Source: Streptomyces zinciresistens K42
Lineage (GTDB): Bacteria; Actinomycetota; Actinomycetes; Streptomycetales; Streptomycetaceae
Reading direction: 5' to 3'
Length of the DNA: 64,000 bases
Assembly: GCF_000225525.1 (NCBI RefSeq)
Contig: NZ_AGBF01000007.1
Coordinates: 1 to 64,000 of the forward strand
Shown here: positions 54,038 through 62,243 of the stretch, in pieces
How the letters are laid out: each line of letters opens with the position of its first letter
Numbering within the stretch: position 1 is the first letter of the stretch
Translations under genes and position numbers: made by a program
The notes under the pieces: model-generated
Seen by the model: the letters and a program-made list of their open reading frames with translations, nothing else
Database searches by the model: none
What the model was told of the DNA's origin: nothing

Positions 54038-55792
54038 TCAGTCGCAGGTGACTTCGTCGCGGGGCACGTACTGGGTTTTGAAGGTCTCCCGCCCGACTTC
54101 CTTGCCGCCGTCCTTGAAGACCCGGTCGACCGCGACGTCGAAGCCTTCGAGCGGGGTCTGCGGCACGCACTTCTCTCCGGATGCTCCCTCACGGGTTGCC
54201 GGCTGCTTCACGTTGGTGCGCGGGCCCTTGACCGCTTCGACGGAGTCGTACTTCTTGGTGCCGAGGAAGGTGATCGTGACGGAGGAGTCCGTGGCCCGCG
54301 CGTCGATGTAGATGGCGTTGCCCGAGTCGTTCCTGAACTTCAGGTCGAGGCTGCCCCAGGCCACCGTCGCCTCCCGGCCCTCGGGGTAGCGCTCGATGTA
54401 GAAGGAGTGCGCCCCGTACTCGACCGGCTTGACTCCGGCGAAGAAGATGGCGTTGAAGGTGGTGGTGGCGACGGCTGAGACGCCGCCTCCGGCAGCCTTC
54501 TCGAACTGGTCGTTGTTGATGATGATGCCCTCGACGAACCCGTTGTCCTCGGTCCGCTCGCCCACGGTGCGGTTGAAGCTCCAGGTCTCGCCGGGCAGCA
54601 CGACCGACCCGTTCATCAGTTCCGCGGCACGGCCGATGTTCGTGACGCGGTAGGGGGCGGGCTCGAAGTTCACCGTGAAGGTGGACATCTTCTCCTTGAT
54701 GCCCAGGCGGCCGACGTTGTCGCGGGTCAGCTTGGGCTGCACGTTCTCGGTGTCCACCGCCCCGGTGCGGGCCGCCCCGGTCTCGGTCAGCAGCGGCAGT
54801 ACGGCCTTCTGGAGCGCCTTGGCCGTGACCTCCCGCCCGGCCTTGCCGTCCGAGGCCACCACGACCTGCCCGCCGTCCAGGCGCAGCCTCGCGTTGACCG
54901 CCTCATCGGTGGCCGGCGCGAGCGGACTTGCCAACGCCGGATCGGCCAGGAGCCCCTTGCCGTCGAGTACGGGTGCCAGCCGGTTCGCCCCGTCCGGCTT
55001 CATGGCGAGGTGCTTGCCGAGCGTCGCCGGGCCGATCTCGACCTCCCGGCCGCCCACGGTGAGTGTGACCGGCGCCGACATCGCGGGGGTCGCGAACTCC
55101 TTCATCGCGCGGTTCACTTCCGCCGCGCCGACCCGGGGATCGGTCGTGCGGACGGGCAGCCGCACCGGCTCCCCCTGGCCCGGGACCGCCGACGCCAGCG
55201 CATCGACCGCGCCGTCGACGTCCAGGGACCGCCCTGTGACCGGCTGCGTCGACATCGCCTCGCCCGCATGGAAGGCGACGGCGCCCTGCCGTGCCTTCCG
55301 GCCGTACGTCTTCGCCTCCTCCGCCAGTGACGCGCGGGCTTTCGCCTCGTCCACACGGATCACCGGTTCGACATCGCGGTCACCGCTCGTGAACAGGCGG
55401 CCGATCACCGTGAACGGGTCGGACCCCGCCCCCGCGGCACGGGCGACGGTCTCCTTGCTGTCCACGGATATGCCGGACACCTGGACGGTGCCGTCACTGT
55501 CACCGAGGCGCACCTTCACCGGCTCCGACCAGGCCCCGCCCAGGCTGCTGTCCAGCTTCTCCCGCGCCTGTGAGCGACTCAGCCCTCCGATGTCCACACC
55601 ACTCACCCGCGTGCCTGCGGGGACGTCGTCACCGGAGGCCAGCAGGCCCACCAGATACAGCCCGCCGAAACCGACACCCGCCGCCCCCGCCACGAGCGCC
55701 ACACGGCGGCCTATTCGGCGACGACCGGCCGACGTGGCATCCGCGGTCGGCGTGGTGTCGGCAGGCTCGCCGAGAAGGGATGAGCGAAGCAC
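54038..55792 (-). CDS. VanW-family protein with YoaR-like repeats
   Basis: 584 residues: one N-terminal membrane helix (VALVAGAAGVGFGGLYLVGL), repeated peptidoglycan-binding-4/YoaR-type domains (GVDIGGLSRSQAREKLDSSL and a second copy), and a C-terminal VanW domain (PGETWSFNRTVGERTEDNGF, AAGGGVSAVATTTFNAIFFA). Located outside the membrane; the precise biochemical role of VanW is unknown. The GTG at 55792 is preferred for its GAGGAG at six bases. It stands as a single gene. Confidence 0.88.
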   Translation of the reverse strand: MLRSSLLGEPADTTPTADATSAGRRRIGRRVALVAGAAGVGFGGLYLVGLLASGDDVPAGTRVSGVDIGGLSRSQAREKLDSSLGGAWSEPVKVRLGDSDGTVQVSGISVDSKETVARAAGAGSDPFTVIGRLFTSGDRDVEPVIRVDEAKARASLAEEAKTYGRKARQGAVAFHAGEAMSTQPVTGRSLDVDGAVDALASAVPGQGEPVRLPVRTTDPRVGAAEVNRAMKEFATPAMSAPVTLTVGGREVEIGPATLGKHLAMKPDGANRLAPVLDGKGLLADPALASPLAPATDEAVNARLRLDGGQVVVASDGKAGREVTAKALQKAVLPLLTETGAARTGAVDTENVQPKLTRDNVGRLGIKEKMSTFTVNFEPAPYRVTNIGRAAELMNGSVVLPGETWSFNRTVGERTEDNGFVEGIIINNDQFEKAAGGGVSAVATTTFNAIFFAGVKPVEYGAHSFYIERYPEGREATVAWGSLDLKFRNDSGNAIYIDARATDSSVTITFLGTKKYDSVEAVKGPRTNVKQPATREGASGEKCVPQTPLEGFDVAVDRVFKDGGKEVGRETFKTQYVPRDEVTCD

Positions 55793-56471
55793 TGGTTCTC
55801 CTCGTCTGTGGCGGTCACGTGGCGCGGGCAGGACTCGCACAGCGCAGCGGGCCGCACGCCGGGTGATGCTATGAGTATTTTCGTGATGTTTCCGTAAGTT
55901 CCGTCACCAGTCTTCGCGCTGTGGCTGAGCCGCCCGCCGGAACGGCAGTTCGCCACGCGCAGGGCCTCGTGCGGCAGGCCCTGCCGCCGGTTCCTCCGGG
56001 AGGAGACCCTGACGCCCGGAGCCGTACGCCATGCGCCGACTACGACGGCTTCGACCTCGCCGCCGACGCGGAGCGGGGCACCGCACGGCGTCCGGCGGCC
56101 GGGCGAAGGAAAAGTGCTCCCCCGGCCGCCGGAGCGGACGACGACATGACGCAGGGCAGGCCCACCCGCCCGAGCGATGGACACGACAATTCCTGCTCTC
56201 CGGCGAGCGCCCGACGGCGCGTCGTCGCGACTCACCGCCGACCCGGTGTAGCTCGACTGGCCGACACACACCTTATCTGCTATCCGACTAAGTCACTTAG
56301 TTTCAAGCGGATCATCCGGCGCGAGGTCGGCAGCCATAGGCCGGATCCTCGGTTCTCATCCCCCGTGTGGCTCAGCGAACACGATCAGAAGGGCGGCACG
56401 CCCGCCCCGAAGCCGGGGGCAAGGACTGATGTGTCGGCTGAGCGAGACCGCCACCTGCGGACCAGCCGCCC
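55793..56471. other. Noncoding or decayed stretch with one palindrome
   Basis: No believable gene in any frame. A perfect palindrome-like ACTAAG-TCA-CTTAGT lies at 56287-56301, a MarR-type operator shape without a neighbour gene. The rest looks like decayed or spacer DNA. Confidence 0.4.
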
Positions 56472-56792
56472 TCACATGCGCCGACGTCGCGGTGGTTGCG
56501 GCGGCCAATGCCAGGCAGCACCGTCTGACGCACGACCGTCGCTCTCCCCGGAATCCTCTTGGTCTCCGCGCTGAGGGCGTGGTGGTCGCGCACCGTGGGC
56601 CTCGGCCGGCAGCGGCAGAGCGTCGCGGAGCAGACGGACCCCGTCGGCGAGGTCGCCGCACTCGGACCGGCACCCGGGGCAGTGGCCAAGGTAAGCCCTT
56701 GTCGGCGCATCCTCCCCGGGCTCCAGCGCCCCGACCACGTACGCCCCGAGCCACTCCCGGACCTCGTCGCATCCCGCTGTGGGATTCGCCAT
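56472..56792 (-). CDS. zf-HC2-like small protein, probably truncated anti-sigma
   Basis: About 106 residues: MANPTAGCDEVREWLGAYVV then GALEPGEDAPTRAYLGHCPG and CRSECGDLADGV match the zinc-finger domain of anti-sigma factors. The usual His of H-x3-C-x2-C is Tyr here, which may weaken zinc binding. After about residue 60 the sequence is Arg/Pro-rich and unlike the family, and no sigma gene is adjacent. It may be a decayed gene. Confidence 0.45.
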   Translation of the reverse strand: MANPTAGCDEVREWLGAYVVGALEPGEDAPTRAYLGHCPGCRSECGDLADGVRLLRDALPLPAEAHGARPPRPQRGDQEDSGESDGRASDGAAWHWPPQPPRRRRM

Positions 56793-57063
56793 GCGCCTCA
56801 CCCCCCTCTTATGCCACTCCAGTGCTTCCGTTGCCATCCGGTGCTCCGGTCGGCGACGGTGGACGTGCCGGTCGCCTCCATCATGAAGCCGTCGCCGTGC
56901 GGTCGCGGAAGCCGGACGGCAGTGCCCGGTACACACGGACCGCGAGGGTCGGGGCGCAGTCGCGCAGGCTCTGCCGGGTGACCAAGAGCAGAGACAGCGA
57001 TGAGCTGATTCCACAGATGAGGCCACCGGCCGGAGGATCGTACCGGCGGGTGGCGCCAGGTGA

Positions 57064-57426
57064 TCAGTCGCGCCGTCCCGGACGCCGGAAAACTGATCGA
57101 ATCAAGGCGTTTCCACGGCGCCGCCGGTGCCATTCGCCACGGATGTCGAAGATCTCCATTTCCAGTTCCGCGTCCTGCGACTCGTCCGCCCACACAACGG
57201 CCATCTCCTCGACCAGCGCAGGCGTGTCCTCGTCAGTGGCCCAGAAGTCGTCGGCTTCGAGCTGGTCGGCTTCGCCGACTCTCGGGTCCTCGCTGATGTA
57301 GAAGGCCCAGGAATCATTGATCTCCACGGCGAGGAGCAGGTACAACCCCGCGTACTCGCCTGCCGTGATCCGACCGATCCTGCCGTCCTCCGGCCAGGAC
57401 GCGCGATCTATCGGTATCGACCCCAC
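57064..57426 (-). CDS. Acidic hypothetical protein, candidate immunity protein
   Basis: About 120 residues, strongly acidic in the middle (ISEDPRVGEADQLEADDFWA, TDEDTPALVEEMAVVWADES), with strands YAGLYLLLAVEINDSWAFYI. The pattern resembles small immunity proteins of polymorphic toxin systems, but no named family is recognised. The GTG at 57426 has GAGGA seven bases before and overlaps the end of the toxin-tip remnant at 57408. Upstream of it there is no RHS body. Confidence 0.55.
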   Translation of the reverse strand: MGSIPIDRASWPEDGRIGRITAGEYAGLYLLLAVEINDSWAFYISEDPRVGEADQLEADDFWATDEDTPALVEEMAVVWADESQDAELEMEIFDIRGEWHRRRRGNALIRSVFRRPGRRD

Positions 57427-57650
57427 CGCCAGATCCTCACGTGGTTGATGTGGACGTTGAAGTGACCGCTCTTGCCCCCGGAACTGTGTCCCTTCGTTCC
57501 ATGCGTAAGGTTTGAGGACTTGCCGAACTTGCCATTCTTGGCAGCTGCACGGTACGCGCGCTGCCCCTTCGAGCCAAGTCTGGCTCCGTTCTTCGCCACG
57601 CCTCGGACAGCCCCGCGGCCGACGGGTGCCGTTCAGGCCGCGTACGCCCA
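57408..57650 (-). pseudogene. Orphan toxin C-terminal tip
   Basis: The minus strand reads AVRGVAKNGARLGSKGQRAY, then KNGKFGKSSNLTHGTKGHSS and GHFNVHINHVRIWRWGRYR to a stop at 57408. The basic, Gly/His-rich end looks like a polymorphic-toxin tip. Before it an Arg-rich piece (IVLYGRLMGWAYAA, stop at 57633) comes from something else. No start or delivery domain is present. Confidence 0.4.
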
Positions 57651-57901
57651 TCCCATCAGGCGCCCGTACAGCACGATGCGGCGTCTGCCTGGTCGCGAGT
57701 GGACGCCGTGGTGAGCCTGCCCGCCCATCGTGGCGATCTTGATGAGGGCTGTGGTCAGCAGGGGGTCGTTCCCGTACGCGCGGGCTCCCTGGTGCTGGTG
57801 CCGGCGCCGGTTGAGGACTGGGTCGGTGTCGGGCCGCGCGACCGCGGCCCCGCGTTTCCGCAGGACCGGGCGCGCCCTCGGTCCCGCGCTGGAGGCAGGA
57901 G

Positions 57902-57919
57902 TACTACGCTCGCATAGTA
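57902..57919. promoter_or_regulatory. BlaI-type operator
   Basis: TACTACG-CTCG-CATAGTA, a 7-4-7 imperfect palindrome, lies just upstream of the BlaI-like gene and matches the perfect site at 59221. It implies autorepression of the blaI/M56 operon. Confidence 0.7.
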
Positions 57920-57936
57920 GCCGTGGTCTCGAAAAG

Positions 57937-58296
57937 GTGGTGGCGGTGGTCCTGGGAGCGCTCGAGGGCGAGGTCATGCGGGTCTGCTGGGGCGCCGAGA
58001 AGCCGGTGACGGTCCGCCAGGTGCTGGATGAGCTCAACACGGATCGGACCCAGCCGCTCGCGTACACGACCGTCATGACGGTGATGAGCCGGCTCGCGGA
58101 GAAAGGCGTCCTCAACCGCGCTCCGCAGGGCCGCGGTTACGCGTACACCCCCGCCGTGGCGGACGAGGCCGCGCTCGCCGTGCGCGAGGTGCTGCGCGCT
58201 CACGGGGACGCGGCTGTCGCGCGCTTCGCCGCCGAGGCGGCGCTCGACCCCGGTCTCCGTGACCGGCTGCTGCGCCTGTTGGAGGAGTCGTCGTGA
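57937..58296 (+). CDS. BlaI/MecI-family repressor
   Basis: About 119 residues: LGALEGEVMRVCWGAEKPVT, winged HTH (VRQVLDELNTDRTQPLAYTT) and C-terminal dimerisation part. The start is one of several GTG codons (57937, 57940, 57946), with AAAAGG upstream. It overlaps the M56 gene by four bases. Three TACTAC-type palindromes in the next kilobase (57902, 59202, 59221) are probable targets. Confidence 0.88.
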   Translation: MVAVVLGALEGEVMRVCWGAEKPVTVRQVLDELNTDRTQPLAYTTVMTVMSRLAEKGVLNRAPQGRGYAYTPAVADEAALAVREVLRAHGDAAVARFAAEAALDPGLRDRLLRLLEESS

Positions 58297-59195
58297 CCGG
58301 TGCTGCCGTACTCGACCGCGGCAACCGCGCCTTCTGGACGCTGGTCGCCGTCGCCACGGTCATCCGCGCCGCCGTGATCTATGTCGCCTGCTGTCTGACC
58401 ATGGCGCTCGCATGGCAGGTCGCGCATCACGGCACGGGCGTACTGCTGTCCGGCACCGCTTGGGCGGGCACCGTCTTACTGGCTGTTTCGGTCGTCGGCG
58501 GCGTGCGGTCGGCAGTCCGCCTCTGGAGAGGGCTGCGTGCTGCGCGAGCCGTGAGCCAGGAGGTGCGAGCTCGTGGCGACAGTGCCGCCGCGGGTGCTCG
58601 CGAGATCGGCGACGCGGCCGCACGCGCAGGCCTGGCGCGTCGGACCACGGTGGTCGACTCCAGGGCGTCGTTCGCCTTCACGTACGGCCTGCTCCGGCCC
58701 CGGGTGGCGGTCAGCGGCGGTCTCGCAACGGCCGTCACCGGGCGCGAACTCAACGCGGTCCTGGCCCACGAAGCCGAGCACGTACGGGGCCGCGACCCGC
58801 TCCGGACGTTGATCGCAGACGTCCTGGCCGCACGTCACTTCGCCCTTCCCGTCCTGGGCCACCTGAGGGCAGCCTTCGCCGCCGACCGCGAGCTTACCGC
58901 GGATCGCCGGGCGGTCGCCCATTGCGGTACGCCCGCGGTCGCCGGGGCTCTGCTCAAGGTGTCCGGCATGCCCGGCTGGGCCATCGCCGTACCGGCCAGT
59001 GCCATGGGAACCCCCGAGTTGCTCGACGCGCGGATCGCCCAGCTCGAAGCCGGACGCCCGCCGCGTTCGGCGCCTCCGACCCGATGGCGGGTGGCCGCCT
59101 CCGTCGCCGGGGGTGCTGTCCACGTATGGGGACTCGCGGGCTCCGCGGTGTTGGTCGCCGCGACCCCGCTGAGCTGTATGCCTGGCGGACTCTGA
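58293..59195 (+). CDS. M56-family membrane zinc metallopeptidase (BlaR1-like)
   Basis: 300 residues with several membrane helices and the zinc motif HEAEH (AVLAHEAEHVRGRDPL), with ADRELTADRRAV as probable third ligand. Like the copy at 30363 it lacks a sensor domain. It begins at a GTG overlapping blaI. The pair resembles actinobacterial BlaI/BlaR-like modules whose inducer is often unknown. Confidence 0.88.
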   Translation: MTGAAVLDRGNRAFWTLVAVATVIRAAVIYVACCLTMALAWQVAHHGTGVLLSGTAWAGTVLLAVSVVGGVRSAVRLWRGLRAARAVSQEVRARGDSAAAGAREIGDAAARAGLARRTTVVDSRASFAFTYGLLRPRVAVSGGLATAVTGRELNAVLAHEAEHVRGRDPLRTLIADVLAARHFALPVLGHLRAAFAADRELTADRRAVAHCGTPAVAGALLKVSGMPGWAIAVPASAMGTPELLDARIAQLEAGRPPRSAPPTRWRVAASVAGGAVHVWGLAGSAVLVAATPLSCMPGGL

Positions 59196-59201
59196 TCCAT
59201 C

Positions 59202-59240
59202 TACTACACACAGATAGTATCTACTACGCGATCGTAGTAG
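59202..59240. promoter_or_regulatory. Tandem BlaI-type operators
   Basis: TACTACA-CACA-GATAGTA (59202-59219) and the perfect CTACTACG-CGAT-CGTAGTAG (59221-59240), centres 20 bp apart, lie 37 bases before the methyltransferase start. They suggest tight repression of that gene by the neighbouring BlaI. Confidence 0.8.
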
Positions 59241-59276
59241 CATGATGGCGTCGCTCACCGCCAAGGAGTTGCCGCC

Positions 59277-59936
59277 ATGTCCACAGCCACAGCCAGGCGC
59301 CCGAAGGTCAGGCACCCGTTCTTCGCGCGCGTCTACCCGAGAATCAACGCCTTCGCGGAGGCCCACGGCAGTCTCGACCACCGCAAGGAACTCCTCGCGG
59401 GCACCGAGGGATGTGTCGTCGAAGTGGGCGCGGGAACCGGCGCGAACTTCCCCCACTACCCGGCCACGGTGGACAAGGTCATCGCAGTGGAGCCGGAACC
59501 CCGGCTGCACAAGCTCGCCCTGCAGGCGGCGGCCGGGTCGGCGACGCCGGTCGAGGTACGCGCGGGCCGGGCCGAAGAACTGCCGGTGCCGGCCGGCTCC
59601 GCCGACGGGGTCGTGGCCTCGCTCGTGCTGTGCAGCATCGCCGACGTCCCCGCGGCGCTGGCGGAGGCGGTTCGCGTGCTGCGGCCCGGCGGCCGTCTGT
59701 ACTTCTACGAGCACATCCGCTCGACCGACCCTCGGTTCGCCAGGAAACAGCGCAGGATCAACCTCGTCTGGCCGCTGCTGGCCGGCGGCTGCAACCTCGA
59801 CCGGGACACCGAACAGGCCATCGAGGACGCCGGTTTCACCATCGAGCACGCGCGGCACTTCGACTTTCTGGTCAACGGCCGTACGACTCCCAGCTCTCCG
59901 TGCGTCATCGGGGTCGCCCGCAAGCCGGAGAACTGA
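59277..59936 (+). CDS. Class I SAM-dependent methyltransferase
   Basis: 219 residues: GCVVEVGAGTGANFPHYPAT (motif I), VIAVEPEPRLHKLALQ, and VRVLRPGGRLYFYEHIRSTD. It resembles the UbiE/METTL7-like group, in which thiol methylation has been shown for mammalian METTL7 proteins; the substrate here is unknown. AAGGAG precedes the ATG by nine bases. Tandem BlaI operators in front imply inducible expression with the BlaI/M56 module. Confidence 0.85.
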   Translation: MSTATARRPKVRHPFFARVYPRINAFAEAHGSLDHRKELLAGTEGCVVEVGAGTGANFPHYPATVDKVIAVEPEPRLHKLALQAAAGSATPVEVRAGRAEELPVPAGSADGVVASLVLCSIADVPAALAEAVRVLRPGGRLYFYEHIRSTDPRFARKQRRINLVWPLLAGGCNLDRDTEQAIEDAGFTIEHARHFDFLVNGRTTPSSPCVIGVARKPEN

Positions 59937-59965
59937 GGCTCCGGCCGCCCCGCCGTGTCCGGGCC

Positions 59966-59988
59966 GGCCCATCCTCGGCCGATGGGCC
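59966..59988. terminator. Bidirectional hairpin terminator
   Basis: GGCCCATC and GATGGGCC form a perfect 8-bp stem with a seven-base loop between convergent genes (ending 59936 and 60013). Confidence 0.75.
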
Positions 59989-60012
59989 CGCCCGGACGGT
60001 GCGAGGAGAGCG

Positions 60013-61623
60013 TCAGGCCTGATAGGCCACGTTGGCCATCATCCCGGCTTCGCCGTGGTACGCGTTGTGGCAGTGCAGCATCCACTGCCCCGGGTTGTCG
60101 GCGTCGAAGAAGACGGACAGCTTCTTCTTGGGGAGCACGATCGCGGTGTCCTTGCGCGGGCCAAAGGCGCCGATCTGGTACGTGTGGCCGTGCAGGTGCA
60201 TCGGGTGCCACATGTCGGTGTCGTTGACGAAGTCCAGCCGTACGCGCCGGCCCTCCTCGATGACGATCGGGTTCGCCCCGGGATCCATCATGTCGAACGG
60301 CTTGCCGTTGATGGCCCAGTTGTACTTGTCCATGCCGCCGGTCAGCTTGATCTGGTGCGTGACGTCGGTCTTGGCGGACTTCAGGCGCACGTCGTCGGTG
60401 GCCCGCAGTTGGGACGCCGTCATGATCATGCCGTCGAGTTCCTTCGGACGGACGGTCGCGGACGGCTTGCTCCCGGAGCCCGTGCGCACCAGGGCCAGGC
60501 CGTTCGCGTTCTTGCCCTCGGCCAGGGCGACGAGCGGGAAGACGCCGTCGTCGAGGGTGACCAGGACGTCGTAGCGCTCGCCCATGCCGACCAGCAGGGC
60601 GTCCACCTCCTGGTGCTGGACCGGGAAGCCGTCGGTGTGGGTGATGGTCAGCTTGTGGTCGCCGAGGGCGACCCGGTAGGCGGTGTCCGAACCGGCGTTG
60701 ATGATCCGCAGCCGCACCTTCTTGCCGGGCTTGCCGGTGTGGACGTCCGGGTCGGTAGCCACCCGGCCGTTGATCAGGTGGTGCGGGTACTTCACGTCTC
60801 CGGCGTCGCCACCGAGCAGATCGCTCTCGGCGCCCATGAGCATGAACTTGCCCATCGACATGCCGCCGGACGAGGCGGAGGCCGAGGGGGACGCGGAGTC
60901 CCCCATGTCCATCCCGCCCATGTCGCCCATGTCATCGCCTGAGCTGCTGGAGCTTGAGCTGCCCATGTCCATGCCGCCCATGCCCTGCTTGAGCTCGGCG
61001 AAGACCTCGTCGGGGGTGCCGGTGACGCCGTCGACCCAGTCGTCGAGGAGGACGACCCACTCGTCGTCGTAGTCGAGGGTCTCCTTGGGGTCCTCGACGA
61101 TCAGCGGGGCGTACAGGCCGCGGTCGAGCTGGACACCCACGTGCGGGTGGAAGAAGTACGTACCGGGGGCGTCGGCGATGAACCGGTAGGTGAAGGTGGA
61201 GCCGGCCCGGACCGCGGTCTGGGTGAGGGGCGGCACGCCGTCCATGTCGTTGCGCAGGGCGATGCCGTGCCAGTGGATGGACGTGGTGGTCCTGTCCGGG
61301 AGCTGGTTGGACAGCTCGGCGACCAGGGTGTCGCCGACGGAGAGCCGGATCTCCTTGCCCGGGGTGCGTCCGTCGAAGGCCCAGGTCTTGGGCATGACGC
61401 CGCCGCCCAGGTCGATCATGGCGGGCGCCGCGGTCAGGGTGAGCTTCTGCTGCCGTCCGGTGCTCTTGCGCTTCTTCTCGGTGGCGGCGACCGCCGAGCC
61501 GGAGGGGTTGATCAAAGCGTTGCCACTGCTGGAGCCGCTCCCACTGGTGCAGGCGGCGAGCGTGCCGGCGCCCGCGACTCCCAGCCCGGCGAGCAGGATG
61601 GAGCGGCGATTGATGCTGTTCAT
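60013..61623 (-). CDS. Multicopper oxidase (CueO-like)
   Basis: 536 residues. A Tat-like N-terminus (NRRSILLAGLGVAGAGTLAA then Cys) suggests export folded, possibly as a lipoprotein. Copper ligands are in SIHWHGIALRN, YFFHPHVGVQ, WHPMHLHGHTYQ and WMLHCHNAYHGEAGM, i.e. both type 1 and type 2/3 sites are intact. A Met-rich insert (MGGMDMGSS..., GDMGGMDMGD, GMSMGKFMLMG) matches the Cu(I)-loading region of CueO-type oxidases. It probably oxidises Cu(I) to Cu(II) outside. It lies under the CsoR-type operator with the small protein upstream. Confidence 0.94.
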   Translation of the reverse strand: MNSINRRSILLAGLGVAGAGTLAACTSGSGSSSGNALINPSGSAVAATEKKRKSTGRQQKLTLTAAPAMIDLGGGVMPKTWAFDGRTPGKEIRLSVGDTLVAELSNQLPDRTTTSIHWHGIALRNDMDGVPPLTQTAVRAGSTFTYRFIADAPGTYFFHPHVGVQLDRGLYAPLIVEDPKETLDYDDEWVVLLDDWVDGVTGTPDEVFAELKQGMGGMDMGSSSSSSSGDDMGDMGGMDMGDSASPSASASSGGMSMGKFMLMGAESDLLGGDAGDVKYPHHLINGRVATDPDVHTGKPGKKVRLRIINAGSDTAYRVALGDHKLTITHTDGFPVQHQEVDALLVGMGERYDVLVTLDDGVFPLVALAEGKNANGLALVRTGSGSKPSATVRPKELDGMIMTASQLRATDDVRLKSAKTDVTHQIKLTGGMDKYNWAINGKPFDMMDPGANPIVIEEGRRVRLDFVNDTDMWHPMHLHGHTYQIGAFGPRKDTAIVLPKKKLSVFFDADNPGQWMLHCHNAYHGEAGMMANVAYQA

Positions 61624-61699
61624 TGCGTTGTTGTCCTCAGTCTCGAAACTGCCGATGCGGTCGCGGAGGGACGGCACATCGCGCGCCGTCCGGCGCGGC

Positions 61700-62149
61700 C
61701 TATATGCGCAGTTGCGAGAGGACGGAAAGGTCGGGCGGGGCCCGGCCGACCGTACCGGCGGGAGCGGGCCCTGCGGCGGCCTCACGAAGATCGGCGAGCA
61801 GCGAGAACTCGTTCTCGCCGGGGGCGGCCAGCTGCACGGAGGCGACACTCGCCGTGGTGCAGTGCTGCATGCCCGGGGCGGAGCAACCGCCGGTGTCCAT
61901 GCTGTGCGCGGAGGGCGGTTCCCAGGCGGTCGGCGCCGCCGCGCCCGGCATGACGTGGGCGGAATGGGCGGCGCTCGGCATGGGCGAGGCATCCGTCGTG
62001 GACATGGACGCGGCGCTCATCGCGCGCGAGATGCCCGTCGCGGCTGTCTCGTGGTGGACGAGCACGGCCAGCGCGACGCACAGGGTGAGGAACACCCCGT
62101 ACGCCCAGCGGACGGCCACGCCACCGCTGCGAACTGCCCGTATCGCCAT
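61700..62149 (-). CDS. Small exported protein, DUF6153-like
   Basis: 149 residues: membrane segment (VRWAYGVFLTLCVALAVLVH), a Met/Ser/His-rich middle (SAASMSTTDASPMPSAAHSA, HSMDTGGCSAPGMQHC), and the C-terminal APPDLSVLSQLRI shared with the proteins at 24927 and 29142. It is 76 bases before the multicopper oxidase and the CsoR-type palindrome is 48 bases before its ATG. A copper-binding or oxidase-helper role is plausible but unproven. Confidence 0.75.
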   Translation of the reverse strand: MAIRAVRSGGVAVRWAYGVFLTLCVALAVLVHHETAATGISRAMSAASMSTTDASPMPSAAHSAHVMPGAAAPTAWEPPSAHSMDTGGCSAPGMQHCTTASVASVQLAAPGENEFSLLADLREAAAGPAPAGTVGRAPPDLSVLSQLRI

Positions 62150-62196
62150 GAACTCCGCCCGTGCCCTGCCGTGCTTCCGGTCAACGAGACGCCACC

Positions 62197-62213
62197 TTAC
62201 CCCCAGGGGGTAA
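62197..62213. promoter_or_regulatory. CsoR-type operator (perfect)
   Basis: TTACCCCC-A-GGGGGTAA is a perfect 8-1-8 palindrome upstream of the leftward small protein and multicopper oxidase. It matches the site at 20268, so one CsoR may control both loci. Confidence 0.85.
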
Positions 62214-62243
62214 CTTACAGCGGTCGGGGGACCGATGAGATCT

